From the NCBI GenBank assembly GCA_038230415.1, contig JBBRNH010000018.1, positions 1 through 64,000 of the forward strand: DNA of 64,000 nucleotides, given 5' to 3'. Positions 8,576 to 16,389 of this stretch are shown piece by piece; the stretch's first letter is position 1; each line of letters starts with the position of its first letter. The notes below the pieces were generated by a model. That model was not told where the DNA came from, ran no database searches, and saw nothing but the letters and a program-made list of their open reading frames with translations. The position numbers were made by a program, and so were the translations under genes. This DNA comes from JBBRNH01 sp038230415 (GTDB taxonomy: Bacteria > Bacteroidota > Bacteroidia > Cytophagales > Spirosomataceae).

Positions 8576-9688
8576 ATGATGAGCGAAACCGCCACCCGCT
8601 TCACCGCTGAGCGGACACAACCCGACCGTACGCGGCCCGGAGTTGTTACCGGAGACAGCGTTTCCGAAATTTTCCGCCACGCCAACGCCAACGATTATGC
8701 GTTGCCCGCCGTAAACGTGGTCGGTACTGATTCGGTCAACGCCGTTCTCGAAACGGCCCGCGCCGTAAATTCACCCGTCATTATCCAGTTCTCGAACGGG
8801 GGCGGCATTTTTTACGCCGGTAAAGCCCTGCCCAACGACGGGCAGAAAGCCGCCATCATCGGCAGTATTGCCGGGGCGTTGCACGTGCATACGGTGGCCG
8901 AAGCCTATGGTATTCCCGTGATTCTGCACACCGACCACTGCGCCAAAAAACTCCTGCCCTGGATTGATGGCCTGCTCACGGCTTCCGAGAAGCAGTTTGA
9001 CCAAACGGGCAAACCCTTGTTCTCGTCGCATATGCTCGATCTGTCGGAAGAGCCGATTGAGGAAAACCTCGAAACCTGCTGCCGGTATTTTGAGCGGATG
9101 GCAAAAATGGGCATGACCATCGAAATTGAACTCGGCGTGACCGGGGGTGAAGAAGACGGCGTGGATAACTCCGGCGTTGACGACTCGAAACTATACACTC
9201 AGCCCTCGGAAGTGGCCTACGCCTACACCGAACTGAGCAAAATCTCGCCCAATTTCACCATTGCGGCAGCCTTTGGCAACGTGCATGGCGTGTATAAACC
9301 CGGCAACGTAAAACTCTCGCCCGTGATCCTGAAAAACTCGCAGGATTATATCGTGGAAACCCTCGGCACGGGGCCAATGCCGGTGAACTTCGTGTTTCAC
9401 GGTGGGTCGGGTTCCAGCCGCGCCGAAATCCGGGAAGCAATTCAGTACGGGGCCATCAAAATGAACCTCGACACCGATATGCAGTGGGCCATGTGGGAAG
9501 GTATCCTGAACTACTACAAAGCCAAAGAGGGCTACCTGCAAAGCCAACTCGGTAACCCCGAAGGAGCCGATTCGCCCAACAAAAAGTATTATGACCCCCG
9601 CGTGTGGCTCCGCAAAGGCGAAGACAGCATGGTGGCGCGGCTGAAAACGGCGTTCGAGGATTTGAACTGCATCAACCGACTGGCGTAA
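8576..9688 (+). CDS. fbaA: Class II fructose-bisphosphate aldolase
   Basis: 370 residues, close to E. coli FbaA (359). The cytoplasmic zinc enzyme reversibly cleaves fructose 1,6-bisphosphate to glyceraldehyde 3-phosphate and dihydroxyacetone phosphate in glycolysis and gluconeogenesis. Zinc and substrate signatures are visible: ILHTDHCAKKLLPWIDG (D120, H121), AAFGNVHGVYKPGNVKL with a second zinc histidine, and FVFHGGSGSS with a third. MGMTIEIELGVTGGEEDGVDN is the long-subfamily (class IIA) loop. Two adjacent ATGs (8576, 8579) could start it. It is monocistronic and ends before an intrinsic terminator at 9776. Confidence 0.97.
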   Translation: MMSETATRFTAERTQPDRTRPGVVTGDSVSEIFRHANANDYALPAVNVVGTDSVNAVLETARAVNSPVIIQFSNGGGIFYAGKALPNDGQKAAIIGSIAGALHVHTVAEAYGIPVILHTDHCAKKLLPWIDGLLTASEKQFDQTGKPLFSSHMLDLSEEPIEENLETCCRYFERMAKMGMTIEIELGVTGGEEDGVDNSGVDDSKLYTQPSEVAYAYTELSKISPNFTIAAAFGNVHGVYKPGNVKLSPVILKNSQDYIVETLGTGPMPVNFVFHGGSGSSRAEIREAIQYGAIKMNLDTDMQWAMWEGILNYYKAKEGYLQSQLGNPEGADSPNKKYYDPRVWLRKGEDSMVARLKTAFEDLNCINRLA

Positions 9689-9775
9689 GCGGTTGACCAT
9701 AGTTTGTGGTTTGTAGTGTGTGGTTTTCTCTCGCTGAAATCAACGGGTTAATAGCCACTGAACTAATTGATAATG

Positions 9776-9806
9776 AAAGCCCCGGCCTTGAGCCGGGGCT
9801 TTTTTG
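9776..9806 (+). terminator. Rho-independent terminator after fbaA
   Basis: An 11-bp stem (AAAGCCCCGGC / GCCGGGGCTTT) with a 5-base loop and a T6 run ending at 9805. It lies 88 bases after the aldolase stop and just before the next promoter. Confidence 0.9.
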
Positions 9807-9822
9807 TGGGCCGTTGTTTTGG

Positions 9823-9830
9823 TATCTTTG
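9823..9830 (+). promoter_or_regulatory. -7 promoter box for the Uma2 gene
   Basis: TATCTTTG matches TAnnTTTG exactly and lies 29 bases before the chosen start codon at 9860. No TTG stands at the ideal -33 spacing; the nearest is 16 bases upstream, in the T run of the terminator. Confidence 0.5.
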
Positions 9831-9859
9831 GCTATACTACAGCACATAACAACCAACCT

Positions 9860-10435
9860 ATGGAAGCCGCCGTTGCCACCGACCAAATGACCGTTGCGGA
9901 GTTTCACCAACTCGAATTCGATGATAATGACCCGTTTCTGTACGAACTGCTCGATGGTGAACTCGTGAAAAAAAACGCACCTGCCCCCCGCCACCAACTG
10001 ATTTTGGCTGAGTTATATGACCAAATCAAAGCAGATGTAAAATTCGGGCAACTTGGCATTGTTCTCTTTGCCCTGGTTGATGTGTTTTTGAGCGACACCG
10101 ACGCGCCCCAGCCCGATTTGGTGTTCATAGAAACGTTGCGGGCCAATATCATCACCAACGACGGCGTGATGGGCGCACCAACGATTGTGGTTGAGGTGAT
10201 TTCGCCCTCATCGGTGTTCCGCGACCGCGTGACCAAAAAACGCCTTTACCAGCAGCACGGCGTTCAGGAATATTGGCTCATCGAACCCGCCGACGACTTT
10301 ATCGAAATCTTTGCCCTCACCGATGGCCGGTATGATTTACTCTCAGCTGCTTCGCCCGACGAGGGGCAACTTTTCTCGAACGTATTGCCGGGTTTTGTGC
10401 CTGATTTGCGGGCTTTGTTTGGGATAGGAGCATAA
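9860..10435 (+). CDS. Uma2-family (DUF820) putative PD-(D/E)XK endonuclease
   Basis: 191 residues of the Uma2/DUF820 family, a nuclease-fold family abundant in cyanobacteria and Cytophagales and of uncertain role. Seen: MTVAEFHQLEFDDNDPFLYELLDGELV, APRHQLILAELY, PQPDLVFI (acidic residue of the core), GAPTIVVEVISPSSV (the E of the ExI/K strand) and a QHGVQEYWLIEP ending with KRLYQQ before it. The frame is open back to 9767, but those codons overlap the terminator and the promoter, so the ATG at 9860 (MEAAVATDQM) is the real start. A second Uma2 gene is at 20978. Confidence 0.85.
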   Translation: MEAAVATDQMTVAEFHQLEFDDNDPFLYELLDGELVKKNAPAPRHQLILAELYDQIKADVKFGQLGIVLFALVDVFLSDTDAPQPDLVFIETLRANIITNDGVMGAPTIVVEVISPSSVFRDRVTKKRLYQQHGVQEYWLIEPADDFIEIFALTDGRYDLLSAASPDEGQLFSNVLPGFVPDLRALFGIGA

Positions 10436-10516
10436 AAAATCACCCGGCGTTCCAACCATTTCTGCTCTTCCTGAATCTGAGAAACAGGAGTCAACAAACC
10501 CTCCCCGCTTTTGCCC

Positions 10517-11995
10517 GTGTCAGCCAAATTCTACGCCTGCCTGTCGTTGCTGTGCCTGTTGGCCTTGCCGTTTAGTTTTTCGGGTTGTAAGCCCAAACAA
10601 CCCGATCCTCAACCAACGGTGGTGACGGGCGTGGCGAAGGTCGTTGGCTCAACATCGGCGGTGATAGATGTCATTACCTCAAACTCGACCTTGCTTCAAG
10701 AAATAGGCATCTGTTATTCAACAACCAACACTACGCCAACCCGCTCAGATGCTACCATGTCTGCTACGGTGCGGAACGATACTACATCAATTCGGATAAC
10801 GGGCCTTTTGGCTGGCACTACTTATTACTATCGGGCCTATATTGTCAATAATCAGGGTGAGACTAATTATGGTCAGGTAAGAGAGTTCACGCTCATTACT
10901 GGCTTCTTATTAACCGCTGACTTGACCCTATACGCACTTACAGCGACCAAAACGCTCTACTTTCTGGATGCCCGGACGGGTAAACAAATTTGGGCATTCA
11001 CGAGCATCGATAAGTTTACATTTGCAGATAATGCGCTGTACGTTGCTGCCGATAAGACAATTTCCTGCTTAGAGGCCCGATCAGGGATTAATCGGTGGGA
11101 AATTGCCATTCCGAACAACTTGAGAAACCTGATGGTCGTAAATGACCTGCTCTATGCAATTGACTCAGCAGGAAAATTAATCGCCATCGAGACCGCTACC
11201 GGCAAAATACGCTGGACATTTGTCGGCAAGGCATTATTCTACGCGCTCCCAACCATAAAAGACGGTGTTCTTTACATTACGTCGAGCAAAACCCTGTACG
11301 CTCTGTCTGCCACTACGGGCCAAACGCAATGGAAATCAACAGCAGATGTTTCAACGTTGGCAAGCCCTGCTGTTGCCAACGGCACCGTCTACGCAATGGA
11401 TTTGAATGGGGGCTTAGTTGCCTTTGATGCCTCAACAGGACAAAAACGGTGGGACTTCTTAGATGAGCGTTCCACCTACTATCGTAATTGGTCTAGTCCT
11501 TTTGTGGCAAATGGCTTAGTTTATTTCACCGGCATAACGCCATACGGAGAATACAGGGCTACTTTTTTTGCCCTTGATGCGGCTACCGGCCAAAAACGAT
11601 GGACGTATCTACTATCTGGCGGCTACTTGAGCGCAACCCCCATTTTGGCAAAGGGCCTGATTCATATAGGCAGCTATGGCGAATATATGGCACTGCTACC
11701 TGATGACAAGAAAGGACTATTAACAAGTTTAGATGCCATAACTGGCGAAAAGCGGTGGGCTTTGCCCGATGATAAGGGGCTTGGGTCTCCCGTATCTGTC
11801 GATGGGGTATTGTACATAGGAAACACTTCTCCCTATCCTGACAAGGGCATCAGCCATCTCTACGCCCTTGCCGCCGATACGGGCAAACAACTTTGGTCTT
11901 TTGAACTGGGTGAAGATCTGGTCGGTTCTGCCTTACTCGTTCGTAACGGCTCCGTTGTTGGCACGTATCCCACCGACAGTGGAGCAGGGCGGTAA
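10517..11995 (+). CDS. PQQ-like beta-propeller lipoprotein
   Basis: About 492 residues from a GTG start (a TTG at 10511 is the alternative; no ATG is near). The N-terminus is a lipoprotein signal with the cysteine in FSFSGCKPKQPDPQP. Residues about 30-125 resemble a fibronectin-III-like domain (VIDVITSNSTLLQEIGICYST, GLLAGTTYYYRAYIVNNQGETNYGQ), common in Bacteroidota lipoproteins. The rest is a PQQ-type propeller with repeated Trp motifs (DARTGKQIWAF, EARSGINRWEI, ETATGKIRWTF, DASTGQKRWDF, DAATGQKRWTY, DAITGEKRWAL, AADTGKQLWSF), seven to eight blades. Such propellers usually scaffold protein or polymer contacts; there is no evidence of bound PQQ. Probably outer membrane, facing either side. 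Confidence 0.85.
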   Translation: MSAKFYACLSLLCLLALPFSFSGCKPKQPDPQPTVVTGVAKVVGSTSAVIDVITSNSTLLQEIGICYSTTNTTPTRSDATMSATVRNDTTSIRITGLLAGTTYYYRAYIVNNQGETNYGQVREFTLITGFLLTADLTLYALTATKTLYFLDARTGKQIWAFTSIDKFTFADNALYVAADKTISCLEARSGINRWEIAIPNNLRNLMVVNDLLYAIDSAGKLIAIETATGKIRWTFVGKALFYALPTIKDGVLYITSSKTLYALSATTGQTQWKSTADVSTLASPAVANGTVYAMDLNGGLVAFDASTGQKRWDFLDERSTYYRNWSSPFVANGLVYFTGITPYGEYRATFFALDAATGQKRWTYLLSGGYLSATPILAKGLIHIGSYGEYMALLPDDKKGLLTSLDAITGEKRWALPDDKGLGSPVSVDGVLYIGNTSPYPDKGISHLYALAADTGKQLWSFELGEDLVGSALLVRNGSVVGTYPTDSGAGR

Positions 11996-12260
11996 AGAGT
12001 CTCGTACTACGTCTTACGATGCTGGTTAATATGACCCAATTTCCTTTTCTGAAAGAGCGGGCATCAGGCGCACAGAACGAGAAATAACTAATCTATGATA
12101 ACGGTAGTTTAGTTTTACTAATAAAACTGATCTAACGGTTAATAAGCTGTTATTCAGTCTATTGTCTGGTTAATCTTACTGGTTATTCCAGATACACCAT
12201 CAGGACAAATAAACACTATCTGCTTCCACCTGTTTTCGTCAGTACAAGTCTGTCGGTTGA

Positions 12261-12268
12261 TAGATTTG
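12261..12268 (+). promoter_or_regulatory. -7 promoter box for the Lys-rich secreted protein
   Basis: TAGATTTG matches TAnnTTTG and lies 23 bases before the ATG at 12292. No exact TTG was found at -33 spacing. The rest of the preceding 296-base gap (11996-12291) is AT-rich and shows no gene or clear repeat. Confidence 0.5.
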
Positions 12269-12291
12269 TGCTAACGTAAACTCAACAGAAT

Positions 12292-12612
12292 ATGAAAAAG
12301 GTACTGATTGCCATTTCCTTCGCATTGCTCATGCTTGTTCAGGTTGCCAATGCGCAGGCTGTTCAGGAGGCTAAGGAGGCCAAGAAAGAAATGAAGGCCG
12401 AGAAAAAGATGCACAAGGCCCAGGAAAAACGCGAAGATGTTAGTGATAAAAACCGGGTGAAAATCCCCCTGATTTCTGACGACAAAACTAAACTTGCCGA
12501 AGCTCGTCGAAAAGAGAAGAAAGCCGTGAAAAAGGAAATGAAAGGTGCGGCTAAAGAGAAAAAAGCTGAGGCCAAAATGGTTACCAAAAAGGCGGACCGT
12601 GTTGGCAACTAA
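12292..12612 (+). CDS. Small secreted Lys/Glu/Ala-rich basic protein
   Basis: 106 residues. A clear Sec signal peptide (MKKVLIAISFALLMLVQVANAQA) ends near residue 22. The mature part is almost entirely Lys, Glu, Ala and Arg (AKEAKKEMKAEKKMHKAQEK, KKEMKGAAKEKKAEAK), predicting long charged helices or coiled coil, interrupted by a short RVKIPLISDDKTKLAEA segment. Such proteins are common in Cytophagales without a known role. Monocistronic, with its own -7 box and terminator. No function is assigned. Confidence 0.75.
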   Translation: MKKVLIAISFALLMLVQVANAQAVQEAKEAKKEMKAEKKMHKAQEKREDVSDKNRVKIPLISDDKTKLAEARRKEKKAVKKEMKGAAKEKKAEAKMVTKKADRVGN

Positions 12613-12643
12613 AGCCTGACGCGAAACGCTGGACGTTAATACC

Positions 12644-12692
12644 AAAAAGCCCTGGTTTGTCATTCATTCAGAATGATAACCGGGGTTTTTTG
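12644..12692 (+). terminator. Intrinsic terminator after the Lys-rich protein gene
   Basis: An imperfect long stem pairs AAAAAGCCCTGGTTTGTCATTC with GAATGATAACCGGGGTTTTTT-like sequence, about 18-20 bp with a small loop, ending in T6. It starts 31 bases after the stop codon. Confidence 0.8.
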
Positions 12693-12919
12693 ATGTGCTA
12701 TCAGGTGAAATCTGGAAACCTCAGCAACACAGCAGCCCTTCAACCGCGTGGGTGCTGTTATCCCCATGCAACCAGTCTCCCCATTTTGGCATCTGGCCGG
12801 TAACGCCCGCCAGATGGTTCATGCCTTTTGTGGGCGGGTTGCCGGGGTTCATCACAATTTAATGGCCCTGCACGAGTTCTCAACCTAACTTGACCGGTCA
12901 AGCCAACCCCGCTCTGTTT
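12693..12919. other. Intergenic region with small hairpins, no gene seen
   Basis: Between the terminator and the DUF5686 gene I see no convincing coding sequence. An 8-bp stem CATCTGGC (12790-12797) / GCCAGATG (12809-12816) and a partly overlapping CGCCCGCC / GGGCGGG pair could form alternative hairpins. A TAACTTGA near 12886 is a weak -7 box candidate. Confidence 0.4.
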
Positions 12920-15628
12920 ATGCGCTTTATCTCGCTCACGATTCTGTTTTTTACGATTGCATTCACGATTTCGTATGCCCAAAGCGGCCTGCGCGGCACC
13001 ATCAAAAACACCAACGGCGATGTGATGCCCTACGCGGCTATCTCCGTAAAAAACACGACGCAAGGCACCATCTCCAACGCCGAAGGCCGCTATGAACTGC
13101 CACTCTCACCCGGCTCATACGTGGTTGTGTTTCAGTATCTTGGCTTTCAGGCCCAGCAAAAAACAGTCGAGATTGGCACTGGCTTCACCGAACAGACTAT
13201 CACCATGACTGAGCAGGTGGTACGGTTGCAGGAAGTACAGGCTAAATCGGGCAACGAAGACCCGGCCTACACCATCATGCGCCGGGCCATTGCCAAGAGC
13301 CGGTTTCATCAGTTGCAGGTGCAGAACTACACCACCCGAAACTACATGAAGGCTTCGTTTGTGGTAAAAAAACTGCCCGCCATTGCTAATCTGTTCAAGA
13401 AACAATTAGCCGAAGCCGAGCGCGAGGTGAATTTTAAAGTGGGCGTTCCCCTGTTGTTTGAGACCGTTTCTGAAACCGTGTTTCAACAGCCCAATACTTA
13501 CCGCCGTCGGGTGCTTGCCAGCCGCAATTCGCAGGTAAACCAGGTGGCATCGGCGGCTGTGTCGCTGGGGGCAGGGTCGTTTTATTCCCCAAAAATCAAC
13601 GGGGCCGTGTCGCCGTTATCGTCAGCCGCGTTTTCTTATTATAAATTCGAGTACGAAGGTACGTTCAGCGAGCAGGGTCTGGAAATCAGCAAGATTCGGG
13701 TCATTCCGCGTTCGTGGGGCGAGGGCGTATTTCGGGGCGTGATTTATATTCTCGAAAACTCATGGGCCATTCACAGTTTTCAGTTGGAGCAAATCAACGG
13801 CGAAGGTTTCCTGACCAATACCCGCTGTACGTTCTCGCCGATTAAAAATGTCTGGCTGCCGACTAATTTCCGGGGTGATACAAAAGGCGCGTTGTATGGT
13901 GCCGATTTCGAGTTTCAATTTGCTGTTAGTCAGACCTTTAGCCAACTCACCGTGAACCCGGCTTTTGTGGACGATGTGCCGGTGATTGACGAGAAAAAAG
14001 ACCGTTCGGCCACCAACCTTGCCAAACGAGACATCAAAGGCCAATCGTTTGAGGAGACCGTAAAAAAGCAGAAAGAACTGACGACCAAAAACTTCAAGCA
14101 ACTCGTCAAAGAATACGAAAAACAGCAATACCGCGAACGCAAAAAGCAGGGGCAGGAAACTCAGGTGGTGCGGAACGATTCGATTATTGTGGACTCGCTG
14201 GCGGGCAAACGAACAGCCGCCTTCTGGGATTCGCTACGGTCGGTGCCGCTCACCACCGCCGAAACTGTTAGCTATAAACGGTTTGATAGTTTAGGGGTGG
14301 TGCGGGTGGCGAAGGCCAAAACCGATAGCCTGAAGGCCAAAAAGAAACCCAAATTCTCGGTGCTGAACCTGTTGTTTATCGGCGATACCTACCGGCTCTC
14401 GAAACAGACGCGGCTGGTGTGGTCAACGCCGTTAGCCAACATTCACTACAACACCGTTGAGGGCTACCACGCCGAAGCCGGGTTGCGGCTGAACATCCGG
14501 GCCAGCCGGGCCGATTCGGTCCGAGACCCGGCTCTGTTCAGAACCGAGCCGCGCTGGTACGTGGGCGGTGTGGGGCGGTATCAGTTTGGCCGCAAGGCAT
14601 TTATCGGCTCCGGCGTACTGGGTGTTCGGGGAAAAGTGGCAGATGCTGAACTGTCGGGCGGGCGGCAGTTTGTGCAGTTTAACCCCCAAAACCCCATCAG
14701 CGCGGCCCTGAATGATTTTACGACACTCTGGTTTGAGCAGAATTTTATGAAACTCTACCAGAAAGATTTCATTAGTCTCAACCTGAACTTAAAACCCACC
14801 GGCGACCGGCTCACGTTTGGCTTGGGGGCCGAATACGCCCGGCGAACCAGCGTTGAGAATTTCCGGGAAGACCTGAAACCCTGGATTGACTGGAAAAACC
14901 GGACGTTTACGCCCAATACGCCTAACAACGTCGAATTTGACGGGCAGTATGGCGACGTGCCGCCGGGCGCACCCAATACGGCTTTTGCCACGCACAACAT
15001 TGTAACGGTAAATGTGCTGACAAAACTGAACTTAGGCCGCATCCGGTACTCGATTCGCAACGGCGTTCGCCGGAAAATCAGAGATCAGAATGCTCCCGAA
15101 CTGACCCTAAACTACCGGATGGGTCTCGCCGAAGCCCATAATTACGGTTTCGCGCAGGCTATGTTTGCCCATTCTGTCGAAACCGGCATCAGGAGCCGGT
15201 TGAGCTACCAGGTTTCGGCAGGTACGTTTTTGGGAAACGACACGCCCTATTTCGTGGATTTCAAGCACTTTGCCGGCAATCAGTTCTGGGCGCAGCAGGG
15301 CGACGCGGTTACGAGTTTCCGGCTGTTGCCATATTACCAGTTCAGCACGGGCAAGCGGTTTGTGGAGGGCCACATTCTGGGCGAATACCGCAAACTGCTC
15401 CTGACGCAGATCACGTGGTTGCGGCTCCTCGACTTGCAGGAAAACCTGTTTGTCCATTACCTCGCCACGCCTAACCTCAACAACTACACCGAAATCGGCT
15501 ACGGACTGAACGGCTTGATTCCGAAGGTGTTACCGGCTTTTCGGGTTGAGGTGATCGGGCAGTTTCAGAACGGTAGCTACCAGGGATTGGGCTACCGCGT
15601 TGGCACCACGCTGACCTTTGGCCGGTAA
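12920..15628 (+). CDS. DUF5686 / carboxypeptidase-regulatory-like outer-membrane protein
   Basis: 902 residues. Start at ATG 12920 (MRFISLTILFFTIAFTISYAQ), giving a clean Sec signal peptide; a TTG at 12890 would add ten unlikely residues. Residues about 22-100 are a CarboxypepD_reg domain (LRGTIKNTNGDVMPYAAISV... SNAEGRYELPLSPGSYVVVFQYLGF). The following DUF5686-type region begins with NEDPAYTIMRRAIAKSRFH and runs through a charged helical stretch (about 370-480, many KK/EE) to a C-terminal half rich in alternating aromatic strands ending GYRVGTTLTFGR, which suggests a C-terminal outer-membrane barrel. The family is widespread in Bacteroidota and functionally undefined. It ends 2 bases from the convergent xisI. 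Confidence 0.85.
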   Translation: MRFISLTILFFTIAFTISYAQSGLRGTIKNTNGDVMPYAAISVKNTTQGTISNAEGRYELPLSPGSYVVVFQYLGFQAQQKTVEIGTGFTEQTITMTEQVVRLQEVQAKSGNEDPAYTIMRRAIAKSRFHQLQVQNYTTRNYMKASFVVKKLPAIANLFKKQLAEAEREVNFKVGVPLLFETVSETVFQQPNTYRRRVLASRNSQVNQVASAAVSLGAGSFYSPKINGAVSPLSSAAFSYYKFEYEGTFSEQGLEISKIRVIPRSWGEGVFRGVIYILENSWAIHSFQLEQINGEGFLTNTRCTFSPIKNVWLPTNFRGDTKGALYGADFEFQFAVSQTFSQLTVNPAFVDDVPVIDEKKDRSATNLAKRDIKGQSFEETVKKQKELTTKNFKQLVKEYEKQQYRERKKQGQETQVVRNDSIIVDSLAGKRTAAFWDSLRSVPLTTAETVSYKRFDSLGVVRVAKAKTDSLKAKKKPKFSVLNLLFIGDTYRLSKQTRLVWSTPLANIHYNTVEGYHAEAGLRLNIRASRADSVRDPALFRTEPRWYVGGVGRYQFGRKAFIGSGVLGVRGKVADAELSGGRQFVQFNPQNPISAALNDFTTLWFEQNFMKLYQKDFISLNLNLKPTGDRLTFGLGAEYARRTSVENFREDLKPWIDWKNRTFTPNTPNNVEFDGQYGDVPPGAPNTAFATHNIVTVNVLTKLNLGRIRYSIRNGVRRKIRDQNAPELTLNYRMGLAEAHNYGFAQAMFAHSVETGIRSRLSYQVSAGTFLGNDTPYFVDFKHFAGNQFWAQQGDAVTSFRLLPYYQFSTGKRFVEGHILGEYRKLLLTQITWLRLLDLQENLFVHYLATPNLNNYTEIGYGLNGLIPKVLPAFRVEVIGQFQNGSYQGLGYRVGTTLTFGR

Positions 15629-15630
15629 GA

Positions 15631-15966
15631 TCAGGCAACGGCGAACTCAGTAAATTGGCGAATAAACGGCGAGCGATAACCCAACACGATGTGATCTTTA
15701 GGAACGCCAGCCGCCAAAAGTGCATCTACAATACCGTCTTCAGTGGCATCGCGCTGAATCCAGAGTTTGCCCTCAATGATGTCAATATGGATAACAATGG
15801 CATAAAAACGCTCATCGTTTTGCCAACCAACGTCAACCAGTAAAAAGCGGTTATTTGCCGTGTCAAAAACGCACTCATAGTGCTGATTACCCGCTTGATT
15901 GGCAAATGATTGGTGTTCAATAATAACCTCTTGAACCGTTTTGGCGTATCGAATTATCCGATCCAT
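15631..15966 (-). CDS. xisI: XisI-family protein
   Basis: 111 residues matching the XisI family (fdxN-element excision controlling factor of cyanobacteria): DRIIRYAKTVQEVIIEH at the N-terminus, YECVFDTANNRFLLVDVGWQ, RFYAIVIHIDIIEGKLWIQRD, and the diagnostic TEDGIVDALLAAGVPKDHIVLGYRSP followed by TEFAVA. It overlaps the end of xisH by 13 bases and must be co-expressed with it. In non-cyanobacterial genomes the pair has no fdxN element to excise, so the role is open; a partner or regulator of XisH is the simplest inference. Confidence 0.9.
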   Translation of the reverse strand: MDRIIRYAKTVQEVIIEHQSFANQAGNQHYECVFDTANNRFLLVDVGWQNDERFYAIVIHIDIIEGKLWIQRDATEDGIVDALLAAGVPKDHIVLGYRSPFIRQFTEFAVA

Positions 15967-16367
15967 TTTGTGATAATTTGTTCAGGTGCATTGTAAACAA
16001 GGAGTCGAATTGCCATTTCTTCGCTTAGAATTGAAATAACATGATCTTTTGTTAGTTCGGCAAAAATTTCTTTCGGAATAGCAAGATACAAGACCCGACC
16101 AGCCGCTGATTTAGACAATGCCTGTGTGTACATCACATATTGCCCTACCGCACGTTCTAAATCGGCCATTGCCGAACGCCCCGTAAAGCTCTTTACCTCT
16201 ACCGCAATCCGGCGGTTTTCACGTTCGGCGGTGATGAGTTTTTCGGCGGCTAAATCAACATAAAGTTTGCGCTCCCCAAAGGCGAGTGTTAACGGGTCGT
16301 CGGTAATCGTCCAGCCCTCTTTTTCAAGGGCGACTCTCACCGCTGAATGGAAAATGTCTCGTGCCAT
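15954..16367 (-). CDS. xisH: XisH-family protein, nuclease-like fold
   Basis: 137 residues matching XisH: ARDIFHSAVRVALEKEGWTITDDP, then RKLYVDLAAEKLITAER, RRIAVEVKSFTG and LERAVGQYVMYTQAL, ending with INY-like KEIFAELTKDHVI and a terminal APEQIITKWIG. D in LYVDL and E-x-K in AVEVK fit a PD-(D/E)XK restriction-endonuclease-like core. It begins 22 bases after the stop of the glucosidase gene on the same strand and overlaps xisI. Known family context is cyanobacterial fdxN excision. Wide occurrence as a two-gene module suggests an independent nuclease/partner system; that is inference. Confidence 0.9.
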   Translation of the reverse strand: MARDIFHSAVRVALEKEGWTITDDPLTLAFGERKLYVDLAAEKLITAERENRRIAVEVKSFTGRSAMADLERAVGQYVMYTQALSKSAAGRVLYLAIPKEIFAELTKDHVISILSEEMAIRLLVYNAPEQIITKWIG

Positions 16368-16389
16368 AGACCGCTAATTTACGGCAAAA

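Noticed and set aside
15631..16367. Interpreting xisH/xisI as evidence of an excisable fdxN-type element
   Set aside because: No XisF-type recombinase, no fdxN gene and no matching direct repeats were seen in the window.
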